A stretch of DNA of 64,000 nucleotides. Source: Mycolicibacterium vinylchloridicum. Its GTDB lineage: Bacteria; Actinomycetota; Actinomycetes; Mycobacteriales; Mycobacteriaceae. Positions 36,502 through 46,484 of the stretch are shown here, one piece after another. The notes below the pieces were generated by a model, which did no database searches, had not been told where the DNA came from, and saw only the letters and a list, made by a program, of their open reading frames with translations. Both the position numbers and the translations under genes were made by a program. Positions within the stretch are counted from its first letter, which is position 1, and the number at the start of each line of letters is the position of its first letter. The stretch spans positions 79,593-143,592 of the forward strand of contig NZ_JACBJQ010000015.1 in assembly GCF_013404075.1 (NCBI RefSeq), written 5' to 3'.

Positions 36502-37278
36502 ATGGGCGCCGGGCACTCCCACCCGCTCTACCGGGATGGCGAATCGGTGGTGCACCGCGCGCCCGCCGAGGTCAAGATCGCCGGTCTGGTGTTGTTCGTC
36601 CTCGCGGTGGTGGCCACCCCGCGCGAGATGATCTGGCCGTTCGCCGCCTACGCGGCGATCGTGCTGGTGGTCTGGCGGGTCGCCGGGATTCCGCTGCGCT
36701 GGATCCTGCCGAGGATGCTCATCGAGGCGCCGTTCATCGTGCTCGCCGTGCTGCTGCCGTTCGCCGAGGGCGGTGCGCGCGTCGAGGTCGCAGGCATGCA
36801 GCTCTCGGTGACCGGGCTGTGGGCAGCGTGGGGGATCGTCGTCAAGGGCACACTGGGCGTGGCCGCGTCGCTGACCGTCGCGGCCACCACGTCGGCGCGG
36901 GAGTTGCCGCTGGCGCTGAGCCGGCTCGGCGTGCCCGGCCTGGTGACCTCGATGCTCGTACTGATGATCCGCTACATCGACCTGCTGTCGGCCGAGGTTA
37001 GCCGGATGCGGATGGCCCGGATCTCCCGCGGAGACTCGCCGCGCGCCATCCATCAGATCGGCGCGATTGCCAAAGGCGTTGGTGCGCTGTTCCTTCGATC
37101 TTATGAGCGAGGTGAGCGCGTGTACCTGGCGATGACGTCCCGCGGATTCGACGGCAAGGTTCCCGAATTGGCGGCCGTCGGCGCCGGACCTCGCGCGTCG
37201 GGTACACAGTGGGTGTATGCGCTGACGCCGGCGGTGGCGGCCGCCGCGGTGGCGGCGTCGGCGTGGGTGCTGCGATGA
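36502..37278 (+). CDS. cbiQ: ECF transporter transmembrane subunit CbiQ (EcfT)
   Basis: 258 residues, five to six helices. It couples ATP hydrolysis by CbiO to the substrate subunit. The cytoplasmic coupling helices carry the signature A-R-x-x in RMRMARISRGDS and ERVYLAMTSRGF. ATG one base after cbiN, and its stop overlaps the cbiO start as ATGA. Confidence 0.88.
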   Translation: MGAGHSHPLYRDGESVVHRAPAEVKIAGLVLFVLAVVATPREMIWPFAAYAAIVLVVWRVAGIPLRWILPRMLIEAPFIVLAVLLPFAEGGARVEVAGMQLSVTGLWAAWGIVVKGTLGVAASLTVAATTSARELPLALSRLGVPGLVTSMLVLMIRYIDLLSAEVSRMRMARISRGDSPRAIHQIGAIAKGVGALFLRSYERGERVYLAMTSRGFDGKVPELAAVGAGPRASGTQWVYALTPAVAAAAVAASAWVLR

Positions 37279-38015
37279 CTGCTCCCGCGATCCACATCGA
37301 AGGCCTGCGGTACCGCTATCCCGACGGCCGCGTTGCGCTCGACGGTGTCGACCTGTCCATCGCGCCCGGTGAACGGGTGGCGATCCTCGGGCCCAACGGT
37401 GCGGGCAAGACCACGCTCATGCTGCACTTGAACGGCGTGCTCAGCGCGACGTCGGGAGATGTTGAGATCAGCGGAATCCCGTTGAGCCGCAAAACTCTTC
37501 GTGACATCAGGCGCCGGGTCGGCCTGGTGTTCCAGGATCCCGACGACCAGCTGTTCATGCCGACGGTGGCCCAGGACGTGGCGTTCGGCCCGGCCAACTT
37601 CGGGGTGACCGGCGATGAGCTGGCCGCCAGGGTGGCCGCGGCACTGGACGTGGTGTCGATGACCGAGCACGCCGATCGCAGTCCCGCGCACCTGTCCGGC
37701 GGTCAGCGCAGGCGTGCGGCGCTGGCCACAGTGTTGGCGTGCGAGCCGGAGATCCTGGTACTCGACGAACCGTCGGCGAACCTCGATCCGGTGGCGCGCC
37801 GCGAACTGGCGCAGACGCTGGCGAGCCTGCCGGCCACCATGGTGATCGTCACCCACGACCTGCCGTATGCGGCGCAGTTGTGCGACCGGGCGATCGTCCT
37901 GGACGCCGGCGTGGTGGTGGCCGACGACACCGTCACCGCAGTGCTCTCCGACAGCGACCTGCTGGCCGCCCACCGCCTCGAATTGCCCTGGGGTTTTGTG
38001 GTTCCCGCGCGCTGA
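37275..38015 (+). CDS. cbiO: ECF transporter ATPase CbiO
   Basis: 246 residues, ABC ATPase. Walker A GPNGAGKTTL, Q-loop in FQDPDDQLF, signature HLSGGQRRRAAL, Walker B ILVLDEPSANLDP, switch His in VIVTHDL. The QDPDDQ sequence is typical of ECF ATPases. Last gene of cbiMNQO, so the transporter is complete: two ATPase copies would form the homodimer. Convergent with mtr, 29 bp apart, with a hairpin between. Confidence 0.94.
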   Translation: MTAPAIHIEGLRYRYPDGRVALDGVDLSIAPGERVAILGPNGAGKTTLMLHLNGVLSATSGDVEISGIPLSRKTLRDIRRRVGLVFQDPDDQLFMPTVAQDVAFGPANFGVTGDELAARVAAALDVVSMTEHADRSPAHLSGGQRRRAALATVLACEPEILVLDEPSANLDPVARRELAQTLASLPATMVIVTHDLPYAAQLCDRAIVLDAGVVVADDTVTAVLSDSDLLAAHRLELPWGFVVPAR

Positions 38016-38016
38016 G

Positions 38017-38037
38017 TTCTTCCAGCTCGCGGAAGAA
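38017..38037. terminator. Hairpin between cbiO and mtr
   Basis: TTCTTCC (38017-38023) with GGAAGAA (38031-38037), 7-base loop, in the gap between convergent genes. Confidence 0.45.
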
Positions 38038-38044
38038 GGTGACC

Positions 38045-39457
38045 TCAGTGGCGGCGCGACGGCGGCCATGGCGGCTCGCCGCACAGCGCGAGCAGCGCAT
38101 TCTCGATCACCTCGGGCAGCGCCGGGTGGATCCAGTACTGGCCGCGGGCCATGTCCTGGCCGGCCAGCCCGAAGCTCATCGCCTGGATCAGCGGCTGAAT
38201 CAGCGACGACGCCTGGTGGCCCATGATGTGCGCGCCAAGGATCTTTCCGGTGTCCGCCTCGACGACGATCTTGGCGATGCCGGTGGTGTCCTCCATCGCC
38301 CAGCCGTAAGCGACGTCGGCGAAGTCCTGCACCTTGACCCTGATCTTGTAACCCGCTGCGCGAGCCTCATTTTCGGTGAGGCCGACGCAGGCGATCTGCG
38401 GATCGGTGAACACCGCCGACGGCACGAACCGATGATCCGACGGCATCAACAACTCGGTGTCGTCCCAGCCCTGCAGCAGGTTGTGCCGCACCACCCGGGC
38501 CTCGTGGTTGGCGACGTGCTTCAGCTGATACTGCGACGACACATCACCGAGGGCGAAAACGCCTCGCGCCGTGGTCCGTTGGAACTCGTCGACGACGATA
38601 AGGCCGTTCTCGTCGAGCTCCACCCCGGCCGAATCCAGGTCCATCAGATCGCCGTTGGGAATCCGGCCGGTGGCCACCAGCACCGCGTCAGCTGCCACCT
38701 CGGAGCCGTCGTCGAGTTCGACGACCACCTGTGAACCGTCGTGGCGCGCCCCGATCATGTTGCGGTGAGCCCGGATCTCCCACTTCTTGGCGGCGATGTC
38801 GGTGAACCGCTCACAGATCGTGTCGTCGCAGTGCGACAGCATGCCGCCGCCACGGATCACGATGGTCACGCGGGTGCCCAACGACGAAAACACGTGAGCA
38901 AATTCGGCGGCGACGAATCCACCGCCGATGATCACCAGATGCCCGGGTAGCTCGGGAATGCGCATGATGGTGTCGCTGGTGTGGACCTCGACTCCGCAGC
39001 CGGCGATCGCCTCGGGGACCATCGCCCGCGCGCCCGCCGCGATCACCACCTGCTCGGCGGTGAATTCCTCACCCTTTTCGGTACGCAGCCGGTAGCCGGC
39101 CTCGCTGCGGCCGGTGAAGCGGGTATGGCTGTCGTAGACCGTCACATTCGGCGACGAGCGCCGGTAGTGCTCACCGCCGATGGCCAGCGGGTCGATCCGC
39201 CCGAAGACCCGCGAGACGATGTCCGTCCAGCGCACACCGTCGACGTGGGCGTCGACGCCGAACCGCGCGGCCTCGCGCACGGTCTGGGCCACCTCGGCGG
39301 CGTAGACGAACATCTTGGTGGGGATGCATCCTACGTTCAGGCAGGTGCCGCCGAACACGGCCTGCTCGCAGATCGCGACCTTCTTGTCGGCGTAGCGCTC
39401 GTCGAGAATCGAGTTGCCCGAACCCGTTCCGATGATCGCAATGTCGAAGTGCTGCAA
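38045..39457 (-). CDS. mtr: Mycothione reductase
   Basis: 470 residues. Reduces oxidised mycothiol with NADPH and FAD, keeping the cytosol reduced; a mycothiol-producer marker. Seen: FAD motif AIIGTGSGNS, redox-active disulfide GGTCLNVGCIPTK, NADPH fold IIGGGFVAAEFAHVFSSLG, ALGDVS and the C-terminal dimer His-Pro WIHPALPEV. Very close to M. tuberculosis Mtr. I chose the TTG at 39457 just behind an AAGGGG site; other TTG or upstream codons are possible. It follows the hydrolase gene by 10 bp on the same strand. Confidence 0.96.
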   Translation of the reverse strand: MQHFDIAIIGTGSGNSILDERYADKKVAICEQAVFGGTCLNVGCIPTKMFVYAAEVAQTVREAARFGVDAHVDGVRWTDIVSRVFGRIDPLAIGGEHYRRSSPNVTVYDSHTRFTGRSEAGYRLRTEKGEEFTAEQVVIAAGARAMVPEAIAGCGVEVHTSDTIMRIPELPGHLVIIGGGFVAAEFAHVFSSLGTRVTIVIRGGGMLSHCDDTICERFTDIAAKKWEIRAHRNMIGARHDGSQVVVELDDGSEVAADAVLVATGRIPNGDLMDLDSAGVELDENGLIVVDEFQRTTARGVFALGDVSSQYQLKHVANHEARVVRHNLLQGWDDTELLMPSDHRFVPSAVFTDPQIACVGLTENEARAAGYKIRVKVQDFADVAYGWAMEDTTGIAKIVVEADTGKILGAHIMGHQASSLIQPLIQAMSFGLAGQDMARGQYWIHPALPEVIENALLALCGEPPWPPSRRH

Positions 39458-39467
39458 CAAAATCCCC

Positions 39468-40490
39468 TTAACTACGGCCTGCGGCCGACGAGGCCGATTC
39501 CAGATGCGCACGATAGAAGTCCAGCCAGGCGTCCAGTTCGCGGTAGGACTCCGCCCGGGGACCCCTCAGCGACAGGAACACGTCGTGTTTGGCGTCGCGG
39601 ACCGGAACGACGGTGGTGCGGTTTCCGATACAGCCCGCCCACCGCGCGATCTGGGTGACGTCGAGGACGGCGTCCCCGCGCTGCATGCCCGCGGCATCCG
39701 CGCTCTCGGTCACGCTGTGGTCGGAACGCAGGATCAGGTTCGGCACACCGACATCCAGGCCGCGATGCAAGGTGGCGTGCCCGCGGCGAATCGCATGGAT
39801 CCAGCCGAAGGTCACCGGGAAACCGCCCAGCGGCTTCCACGTCAGGTTGTAGTCGAACTCGCCGTGATAGTCCCGGTGCAGGGTCAGCCCGTAGCCGCCC
39901 TTGGTGGTGCCGCGCACCACCCTGGTCTTGCGGACCCGCGACATCGCACCGATCGCCGTCGACGTCAGCCGGGTGCGCAGGATCGCCGGGCCGTGCAGGT
40001 CCAGCCACGGACTGTTGAGTACCAGCCCGCCCAGGGACAACGCCGCCGTCGCGTTGCGCCGTCGCACCCGGTTGAGCCACAGCGACACGATCAGCCCGCC
40101 GGCGGAGTGGCCGTACACCAGAATCGTCGTGCCGGGGTTCTCGGTGGCGATCACCGCGACCGCCCGCTCCAGTTCGCGGTCGTAGCGGGCGAGGTCGGTG
40201 GTGAAGTGCGGAGTCTGGCCCTCCCGCCAGGACCGGCCGCACTTGTGTTGGTCCAGCGCATAGAACCGGAATCCGGCCGCCGCGAAGTGGTCGGCGAGTT
40301 CGGTGTTGAAGAAGTAGTCGGTGAATCCGTGCACCGCCAGCACGGTGTTCGCGGCCGGGGCCCCGTCCGCTCGCCGCACCAGGGTGGCGAACAGATCGCC
40401 TTCACCGTCGGGGTCCGGCCCCAGAGCCATGGTGGCCTGTTGGTAGCCGGGAAGGACATCGTCGGCCCATTCGGCCCGAGCTGCCGTCAC
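39468..40490 (-). CDS. Alpha/beta hydrolase (serine aminopeptidase/monoacylglycerol-lipase type)
   Basis: 340 residues from a GTG. Complete catalytic features: oxyanion motif VLAVHGFTDYFF, nucleophile elbow VYGHSAGG, and C-terminal His in VPVRDAKHDVFLS. It belongs to the S33/lysophospholipase group, matching Rv2854, which also sits next to mtr in M. tuberculosis. Substrate unknown; lipid ester hydrolysis is likely. It is the first gene of a hydrolase-mtr pair and is divergent from mqo. Confidence 0.88.
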   Translation of the reverse strand: MTAARAEWADDVLPGYQQATMALGPDPDGEGDLFATLVRRADGAPAANTVLAVHGFTDYFFNTELADHFAAAGFRFYALDQHKCGRSWREGQTPHFTTDLARYDRELERAVAVIATENPGTTILVYGHSAGGLIVSLWLNRVRRRNATAALSLGGLVLNSPWLDLHGPAILRTRLTSTAIGAMSRVRKTRVVRGTTKGGYGLTLHRDYHGEFDYNLTWKPLGGFPVTFGWIHAIRRGHATLHRGLDVGVPNLILRSDHSVTESADAAGMQRGDAVLDVTQIARWAGCIGNRTTVVPVRDAKHDVFLSLRGPRAESYRELDAWLDFYRAHLESASSAAGRS

Positions 40491-40506
40491 ACGCCATACC
40501 CTAGCC

Positions 40507-40543
40507 GGGTGTGGTGCTGGCTACATCGGGGTGTGGTGCTGGC
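40507..40543. repeat. Direct repeat with 22-bp period in the mqo-hydrolase intergenic region
   Basis: GGGTGTGGTGCTGGC occurs at 40507-40521 and again at 40529-40543. The 22-bp period equals two helical turns, placing both copies on the same DNA face, as for a dimeric regulator site. It lies just behind the hydrolase start and 80 bases before the mqo GTG. Confidence 0.55.
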
Positions 40544-40623
40544 GACTCTGAAGAATAAGTCGGTACCCGGCGGGATAACCTTGACTATCAATACAGCTGT
40601 CACGAGTAAAGGACGACAAAGCG

Positions 40624-42195
40624 GTGTCTGATACGACCAAGACCGACGTGGTGCTGGTTGGCGCGGGAATCATGAGCGCGACGCTGGGGGCGTTGCTGCG
40701 GCTGGTCCAACCCGACTGGTCGATCACGCTGGTCGAGCGCCTCGACGCGGCCGCCGCCGAGAGTTCCGATCCGTGGAACAACGCCGGCACCGGCCACTCG
40801 GCGCTCTGCGAGCTGAACTACACCCCGGAAAAGGCCGACGGCACCATCGATATCGCCAAGGCCATCAACGTCAACGAACAGTTCCAGGTCACCCGCCAGT
40901 TCTGGAGCTACGCGCACGAGAACGGCATCCTGCCCGACGTCCGCAGCTTCCTGAATCCCATCCCGCACGTCAGTTTCGTGCAGGGCGCCGACCACGTCGA
41001 CTATCTGCGCCGCCGCCGCGACACCCTGGTGCGCAATCCGCTGTTCGCGACGATGGAGTTCATCGACGACCCCGACGAGTTCACCCGCCGCCTGCCGCTG
41101 ATGGCCAAGGGGCGCGACTTCTCCGAGCCGGTGGCACTGAACTGGACCGAGGACGGTACCGACGTCGACTTCGGGTCGCTGACCCGTCAGCTGCTCGGTT
41201 ACGGCACCCAGCGGGGCATGACCACGCTGTTCGGCCACGACGTGCTCGACCTGCACAAGGAGTCCGACGGCGGCTGGACGGTCAAGATCCGCAACCGTCG
41301 CACCGGCCAGAAGCGCAAGCTGTCGGCCAAGTTCGTCTTCGTCGGCGCCGGCGGTGGCGCCCTGCCGCTGCTGCAGAAGGCCGGCATCCCCGAGGCCAAG
41401 GGCTTCGGCGGTTTCCCGGTCAGTGGCCAGTGGCTGCGCACCGGCAACGCCGAACTGGCGGCCGCACATCAGGCCAAGGTGTACGGACTGCCGCCCCTGG
41501 GCGCCCCGCCCATGTCGGTGCCGCACCTGGACACTCGCGTCATCAACGGACGCTCGTGGCTGCTGTTCGGCCCGTTCGCCGGGTGGTCACCGAAGTTCCT
41601 CAAGGAGGGCAAGATCTCCGATCTCCCATTGTCGGTGAAGCCCAACAACCTCGCCTCGATGATCGGCGTCGGGCTGACTGAGATGGGTCTGCTGAAGTAC
41701 CTGATCGGCCAGCTCGTGCTCAGCGAAGCCGACCGGGTGAACGATTTGCGCCAATTCGCGCCCACCGCAGTCGATTCCGACTGGGAGATCGACATCGCCG
41801 GCCAGCGTGTGCAGGTGATCCGCCGCGATGCCAAGAAGCTCGGTGTTCTCGAGTTCGGCACCACGGTGCTGTCCGCCGCCGACGGATCGATCGCTGGGCT
41901 GCTCGGTGCGTCCCCGGGTGCCTCCACCGCCGTCCCGGCGATGATCGAGGTTCTGGAGCGCTGCTTCGCCGACCGCTACCAGGGCTGGCTGCCCAAGCTG
42001 AAGGAGATGGTTCCCTCGCTGGGTGTCAAGCTCTCGGAGAATCCGGAATTGTTCGCCGAGGTATGGGCGCACGGCACCAAGGTGCTCGGGCTGGAGAGCC
42101 GGGCCGATGCCGCCCGCGAGGCGCTGGTTGCCGGGGCCGACCGCGCCCCGGTCGCGTCGGGTTCCGGAAGCCCGGAACCCGCGGGGGTGGTGTGA
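40624..42195 (+). CDS. mqo: Malate:quinone oxidoreductase
   Basis: 523 residues from GTG with an AAAGGA site. Membrane-peripheral FAD enzyme of the TCA cycle passing electrons from malate to menaquinone. FAD motif [16 protein letters not shown] at the N-terminus, [35 protein letters not shown] and a C-terminal [11 protein letters not shown] loop are characteristic. The order matches Rv2852c and its neighbour Rv2851c; the GNAT gene starts within its stop codon. Confidence 0.96.
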   Translation: MSDTTKTDVVLVGAGIMSATLGALLRLVQPDWSITLVERLDAAAAESSDPWNNAGTGHSALCELNYTPEKADGTIDIAKAINVNEQFQVTRQFWSYAHENGILPDVRSFLNPIPHVSFVQGADHVDYLRRRRDTLVRNPLFATMEFIDDPDEFTRRLPLMAKGRDFSEPVALNWTEDGTDVDFGSLTRQLLGYGTQRGMTTLFGHDVLDLHKESDGGWTVKIRNRRTGQKRKLSAKFVFVGAGGGALPLLQKAGIPEAKGFGGFPVSGQWLRTGNAELAAAHQAKVYGLPPLGAPPMSVPHLDTRVINGRSWLLFGPFAGWSPKFLKEGKISDLPLSVKPNNLASMIGVGLTEMGLLKYLIGQLVLSEADRVNDLRQFAPTAVDSDWEIDIAGQRVQVIRRDAKKLGVLEFGTTVLSAADGSIAGLLGASPGASTAVPAMIEVLERCFADRYQGWLPKLKEMVPSLGVKLSENPELFAEVWAHGTKVLGLESRADAAREALVAGADRAPVASGSGSPEPAGVV

Positions 42196-42659
42196 CGGTC
42201 GCCCTTCGCCGCTCCTGGGCCAAGGACCTCGACGCGGCCACCCTCTACGAACTGCTGAAGTTGCGCGTCGAGGTGTTCGTCGTCGAGCAGGCGTGCCCGT
42301 ATCCCGAACTCGATGGGCGGGACCTGCTCGCCGAGACTCGGCATTTCTGGCTGGAGCAGCCTGATGGCACCGTGATCGCGACACTGCGACTGATGGAGGA
42401 GCACGCCGGCGGGGAGAAGACGTTCCGCATCGGCCGGGTGTGCACTCAGCGTGCCGCCCGCGGCCACGGCCACACCACTCGGCTGCTGCAGGCCGCCATC
42501 GCCGAAGTGGGCGATTACCTGTGCCGGATCGATGCCCAGACCTACCTCGCCGACATGTACGCCCGGCACGGCTTCGTCGCCGCTGGTGACGAGTTCGTCG
42601 AAGACGGCATTCCGCATGTGCCGATGGTGCGGCGGACCACTGGAGCCGAAAAGGCATGA
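42192..42659 (+). CDS. ElaA-type GNAT N-acetyltransferase
   Basis: 155 residues from GTG 42192, coupled to mqo (GTGA). The acetyl-CoA loop lies in [20 protein letters not shown]. The R-x-E-V-F-V-V-E-Q sequence near residue 30 and Y-A-R-H-G-F near the end fit the ElaA family. Homologue of Rv2851c. Substrate unknown. It overlaps the next gene by four bases. Confidence 0.88.
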   Translation: MTVALRRSWAKDLDAATLYELLKLRVEVFVVEQACPYPELDGRDLLAETRHFWLEQPDGTVIATLRLMEEHAGGEKTFRIGRVCTQRAARGHGHTTRLLQAAIAEVGDYLCRIDAQTYLADMYARHGFVAAGDEFVEDGIPHVPMVRRTTGAEKA

Positions 42660-44467
42660 GCGCGGCCGCTTTTCCGTTCAGCGCGATCGTCGGGCACGAC
42701 CAGCTGAGGCTCGCGCTGGTGCTGTGCGCGGTGCGCCCGGAGATCGGCGGTGTGCTGATCCGTGGGGAGAAGGGCACCGCGAAGTCGACGGCGGTGCGGG
42801 CGTTGGCCGCCGTTCTGTCCCAGGTGGATTCGCAATCCCGGCTGGTCGAGCTGCCCATCGGGGCAACCGAGGACCGCGTGGTCGGCTCACTGGACCTGCA
42901 GAAGGTGCTGCGCGACGGCGAGCACGCGTTCTCGCCGGGTCTGCTGGCCCGCGCGCACGGCGGGGTGCTCTACGTCGACGAGGTCAACCTGCTGCACGAC
43001 CACCTCGTCGACATCATGCTCGACGCCGCGGCGATGGGGCGGGTGCATATCGAGCGTGACGGGATCTCGCACTCCCATGAGGCGCGCTTCGTCCTGATCG
43101 GAACGATGAATCCCGAAGAGGGCGAATTGCGTCCGCAGCTGCTGGACCGCTTCGGGCTGACCGTCGACGTGCATGCCTCCCGCGATGTGGCGGTGCGCAG
43201 CGAGGTGATTCGCCAGCGGCTGGCCTACGAGGCCGACCCGGCCGGGTTCGCCGCGCGGCACGCCGGGCAGGACAGCGAGCTGGCTCGCCGAATCGCCGCC
43301 GCCCGCTCGCGGGTCGCCGATGTGGTGCTGCCGGATGCCGAGCTGAACCGGATCGCCGCGCTGTGCGCGGCTTTCGACGTCGACGGGATGCGCGCCGATC
43401 TGGTGGTGGCGCGCACGGCGGTGGCACATGCCGCCTGGCGTGGCGTCGGAGTCGTGGAACAGCAGGACATCCGGGTGGCCGCCGAGCTGGCGCTGCCGCA
43501 CCGCCGTCGGCGTGACCCGTTCGACGATCCTGGACTCGATCCTGCTCAGCTCGACGAAGCGTTGGCTTCGACCGACGGCGAGCCGGAACCCGACCCCGAC
43601 CCGCCCGGCGGCGGACAGGCCACCGATGGTTCATCGGGGCCGTCTGCGCCGCAGGGTAATTCGTCGTCGGCACCGCGACCGGCCGCGCCGCCCGCGGCGA
43701 CGTTTCGCACCCGGACGCTGACCGTGCCGGGAGTGGGGGAGGGTAATCCCGGCCGGCGCTCGCGGGCACGCAACAGATCCGGGGCGGTGGTCACCGCCAC
43801 CGAGGCCCCCGGGCAGGGCCACGGACTGCATCTGTTCGCCACGGTGCTCACCGCCGCCGGCAACGGCAGACTGCGGCCACAACCGGAGGACGTGCGCCGG
43901 GCAGTGCGGGTGGGCCGCGAAGGCAACCTGGTGATCTTCGTCGTCGATGCGTCCGGGTCGATGGCCGCGCGGGACCGGATGTCCGCGGTGTCCGGGGCGG
44001 CCCTTTCGCTGCTGCGTGACGCGTATCAGCGCCGCGACAAGGTCGCCGTCATCACGTTCCGGCAGGACGGCGCCCGAGTTCTGCTTCCGCCGACGGCATC
44101 GGCGCATATCGCCTCGCGGCGGCTGACGCGATTCGACACCGGCGGCACGACGCCGTTGGCGCAGGGTCTGCTGGCTGCGCGCGACGTCGTGGTGCGCGAG
44201 CGGGTACGCGATCGCACCCGTCGCCCGCTGATCGTGGTCCTGACCGACGGCCGGGCTACCGGCGGCCCGGATCCGTTGGGGCGCAGCCGTTCCGCGGCCC
44301 GCCGGCTGGTGGCCGAAGGCGCTGCCGCGGTGGTGGTGGATTGCGAGACCTCATACGTCCGGCTGGGTTTGGCCGCCGACCTCGCCGAGCATCTGGAAGC
44401 CCCGCTGCTGCAACTCGAACAATTGCGCGCAGACTATCTGGCACAGGCCGTGCGCCGCGCCGCCTGA
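42656..44467 (+). CDS. AAA+/VWA chelatase-like ATPase (ChlI-ChlD fusion, Rv2850c type)
   Basis: 603 residues. N-terminal AAA+ domain with Walker [11 protein letters not shown], Walker [13 protein letters not shown] and sensor [16 protein letters not shown]; acidic, Pro-rich linker at about 290-370; C-terminal von Willebrand A domain with the MIDAS motif DASGSMA and TDGRATGG. This is the fused I and D build of magnesium/cobalt chelatases. It is immediately upstream of cobO, cobB and cysG, so metal insertion into corrinoids or a related MoxR-like role is inferred; the large CobN-type subunit is not in the window. Confidence 0.9.
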   Translation: MSAAAFPFSAIVGHDQLRLALVLCAVRPEIGGVLIRGEKGTAKSTAVRALAAVLSQVDSQSRLVELPIGATEDRVVGSLDLQKVLRDGEHAFSPGLLARAHGGVLYVDEVNLLHDHLVDIMLDAAAMGRVHIERDGISHSHEARFVLIGTMNPEEGELRPQLLDRFGLTVDVHASRDVAVRSEVIRQRLAYEADPAGFAARHAGQDSELARRIAAARSRVADVVLPDAELNRIAALCAAFDVDGMRADLVVARTAVAHAAWRGVGVVEQQDIRVAAELALPHRRRRDPFDDPGLDPAQLDEALASTDGEPEPDPDPPGGGQATDGSSGPSAPQGNSSSAPRPAAPPAATFRTRTLTVPGVGEGNPGRRSRARNRSGAVVTATEAPGQGHGLHLFATVLTAAGNGRLRPQPEDVRRAVRVGREGNLVIFVVDASGSMAARDRMSAVSGAALSLLRDAYQRRDKVAVITFRQDGARVLLPPTASAHIASRRLTRFDTGGTTPLAQGLLAARDVVVRERVRDRTRRPLIVVLTDGRATGGPDPLGRSRSAARRLVAEGAAAVVVDCETSYVRLGLAADLAEHLEAPLLQLEQLRADYLAQAVRRAA

Positions 44468-44484
44468 CGCAGAAGGGACCGTCC

Positions 44485-45108
44485 ATGCCGCAGGGTCAGC
44501 CGATCGCCGTCCCCGATGACGGCCTGACCACCCGCGCCCGCCGCAACACCCCTGTGCTCGCCGTGCACACCGGGCCTGGCAAGGGGAAGTCGACGGCGGC
44601 ATTCGGAATGGCGTTGCGGGCGTGGAACGCCGGGATGAGCGTGGCGGTGTTCCAGTTCGTGAAGAGCGCGAAGTGGAAGGTGGGCGAGGAGTCCGCGTTC
44701 GCCGCGCTCGGCCGGCTGAATGCCGAGCAGGGCATCGGCGGCGCGGTGGAATGGCACAAGATGGGTAAGGGTTGGTCTTGGATACGCCAGCCCCGAAAGT
44801 CCGACTCTCCAGACGACCATGCTGCGGCTGCCGCCGAGGGCTGGGCTGAAATCGCCGGGCGGCTGGCCCAGCAGCGGCACGACTTCTACGTCCTTGACGA
44901 ATTCACCTACCCCCTGAAGTGGGGCTGGGTTGACGTGGATCAGGTGGTCGAGACGCTGCTCGCGCGCCCAGGCGGCCAGCATGTGGTGATCACCGGACGC
45001 GATGCCCCGCAACGCCTGATCGATGCCGCCGACCTGGTGACCGAAATGGGCTGCGTCAAACACCCGATGGACGCCGGCCGCAAGGGCCAGCGCGGTATCG
45101 AGTGGTAA
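44485..45108 (+). CDS. cobO: Cob(I)yrinic acid a,c-diamide adenosyltransferase
   Basis: 207 residues. Transfers adenosyl from ATP to reduced cobalt in the corrin ring. P-loop HTGPGKGKSTAAFGMALRA, Walker-like FYVLDEFTYPLKWGWV and the C-terminal MDAGRKGQRGIEW are diagnostic of CobA/CobO. ATG at 44485 with AAGGGA site. The frame opens upstream into the chelatase gene but without sense. CobB starts within its last codons. Confidence 0.96.
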   Translation: MPQGQPIAVPDDGLTTRARRNTPVLAVHTGPGKGKSTAAFGMALRAWNAGMSVAVFQFVKSAKWKVGEESAFAALGRLNAEQGIGGAVEWHKMGKGWSWIRQPRKSDSPDDHAAAAAEGWAEIAGRLAQQRHDFYVLDEFTYPLKWGWVDVDQVVETLLARPGGQHVVITGRDAPQRLIDAADLVTEMGCVKHPMDAGRKGQRGIEW

Positions 45109-46484
45109 GCGTGGTGTCCATACCCGCTGTCGTGGTCGGTGCTCCCGCCTCGGGAAGCGGGAAGACCACTGTTGCAACGGGTTTGATCGGTGCGCTGCGA
45201 GCGGCAGGACATCGGGTAGCGCCGTTCAAAGTCGGCCCGGATTTCATCGACCCCGGCTACCATGCGCTCGCTGCGGGACGGCCGGGCCGCAACCTCGACC
45301 CGGTGCTGGTGCCCGAAGAGCTGATCGGGCCGCTCTACTTGCACGGGACCCGCGATGCCGACATCGCCGTGATCGAGGGCGTGATGGGCCTTTTCGACGG
45401 CCGCATCGACGAGCACATCGTCATCCCCGCGCGCGGCTCGACCGCACATGTCGCCGAAATTCTCGGCACCCCGGTACTGCTGGTGGTCGATGCGCGCGGT
45501 CAGAGCCAGAGCATCGGCGCTGTGCTCCAAGGGTTTTCGACATTTCATCCCGGCGTTCGCATCGCCGGGGTGATCCTCAACCGGGTGGGCACCGCGCGCC
45601 ACGAACACATTCTGCGCCAAGCCTGCGAAGCGGCCGGGGTGCCGGTGTTCGGCGCGATCCCGCGTCATGACGAATTGGCAGTGCCCTCGCGGCATCTGGG
45701 CCTGGTCACCGCCGTCGAGCACGGTGAGCACGCCAAGGCCGCGGTGGCCGCGATGACCGCACTCGTCGCCCGCCACGTCGACCTGGCCGCCGTAGTCGCG
45801 GTCGGTGGATCCCGGGTCACCGCCGCACCCTGGGTGCCCGGCGACGTCATCGGGCCGCCCGCAGACGGCCGGCCGGTGGTGGCGGTGGCCGCCGGAAAGG
45901 CCTTCAGCTTCGGCTACGCCGAGCATCCCGAACTGCTGCGGGCCGCCGGCGCCGACGTCATCGAATTCGACCCGCTCACCCACACTCTGCCCGCGCAGAC
46001 CGCGGCGCTGGTACTACCCGGCGGCTTTCCCGAGCAGCACCTGGCCGACCTGTCGGCCAACACCGAACTGCGCGGCCAGATCCGCGAACTGGCCCGGCAT
46101 GCGCCCGTGCACGCCGAATGCGGTGGGCTGGCGTATCTGATGGACGACCTCGACGCGCATCCGATGTGCGGGGTGCTGCCCGGCTCGGCCCGCTTCACCC
46201 AGCGGCTGACGCTGGGCTATCGAGAGGCCGTCGCGCTGTCCGATTCGTCGCTGCACGCGGCGGGGGAACGGGTCGTCGGACATGAATTCCACCGCACCAC
46301 AGCCGAATTCACTGCAGGCATGAAACCGGCTTGGGGGTTCCGGGCGCACGATGGCCAACCGGTGACCGAGGGTGCGGTGTGCGCGGGGGTGCACGCCTCG
46401 TATCTGCACACCCATCCCGCGGCCCAGCCGCGGTCGGTCGCTCGATTTGTGGCCCACGCTGCCTTGACTAAGCTGCCCCGGTGA
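45102..46484 (+). CDS. cobB: Cobyrinic acid a,c-diamide synthase
   Basis: 460 residues from GTG 45102 (a GTG at 45111 is an alternative). Amidates the a and c carboxylates of the corrin precursor (hydrogenobyrinic acid in the aerobic route). ATP loop APASGSGKTTVATGLIGALR, then FKVGPDFIDPGYH, and a glutaminase domain with HAECGGLAYLMDDL nucleophile and HASYLHTHP. Matches Rv2848c closely. Overlaps cobO by seven bases and cysG by four. Confidence 0.96.
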   Translation: MVSVVSIPAVVVGAPASGSGKTTVATGLIGALRAAGHRVAPFKVGPDFIDPGYHALAAGRPGRNLDPVLVPEELIGPLYLHGTRDADIAVIEGVMGLFDGRIDEHIVIPARGSTAHVAEILGTPVLLVVDARGQSQSIGAVLQGFSTFHPGVRIAGVILNRVGTARHEHILRQACEAAGVPVFGAIPRHDELAVPSRHLGLVTAVEHGEHAKAAVAAMTALVARHVDLAAVVAVGGSRVTAAPWVPGDVIGPPADGRPVVAVAAGKAFSFGYAEHPELLRAAGADVIEFDPLTHTLPAQTAALVLPGGFPEQHLADLSANTELRGQIRELARHAPVHAECGGLAYLMDDLDAHPMCGVLPGSARFTQRLTLGYREAVALSDSSLHAAGERVVGHEFHRTTAEFTAGMKPAWGFRAHDGQPVTEGAVCAGVHASYLHTHPAAQPRSVARFVAHAALTKLPR

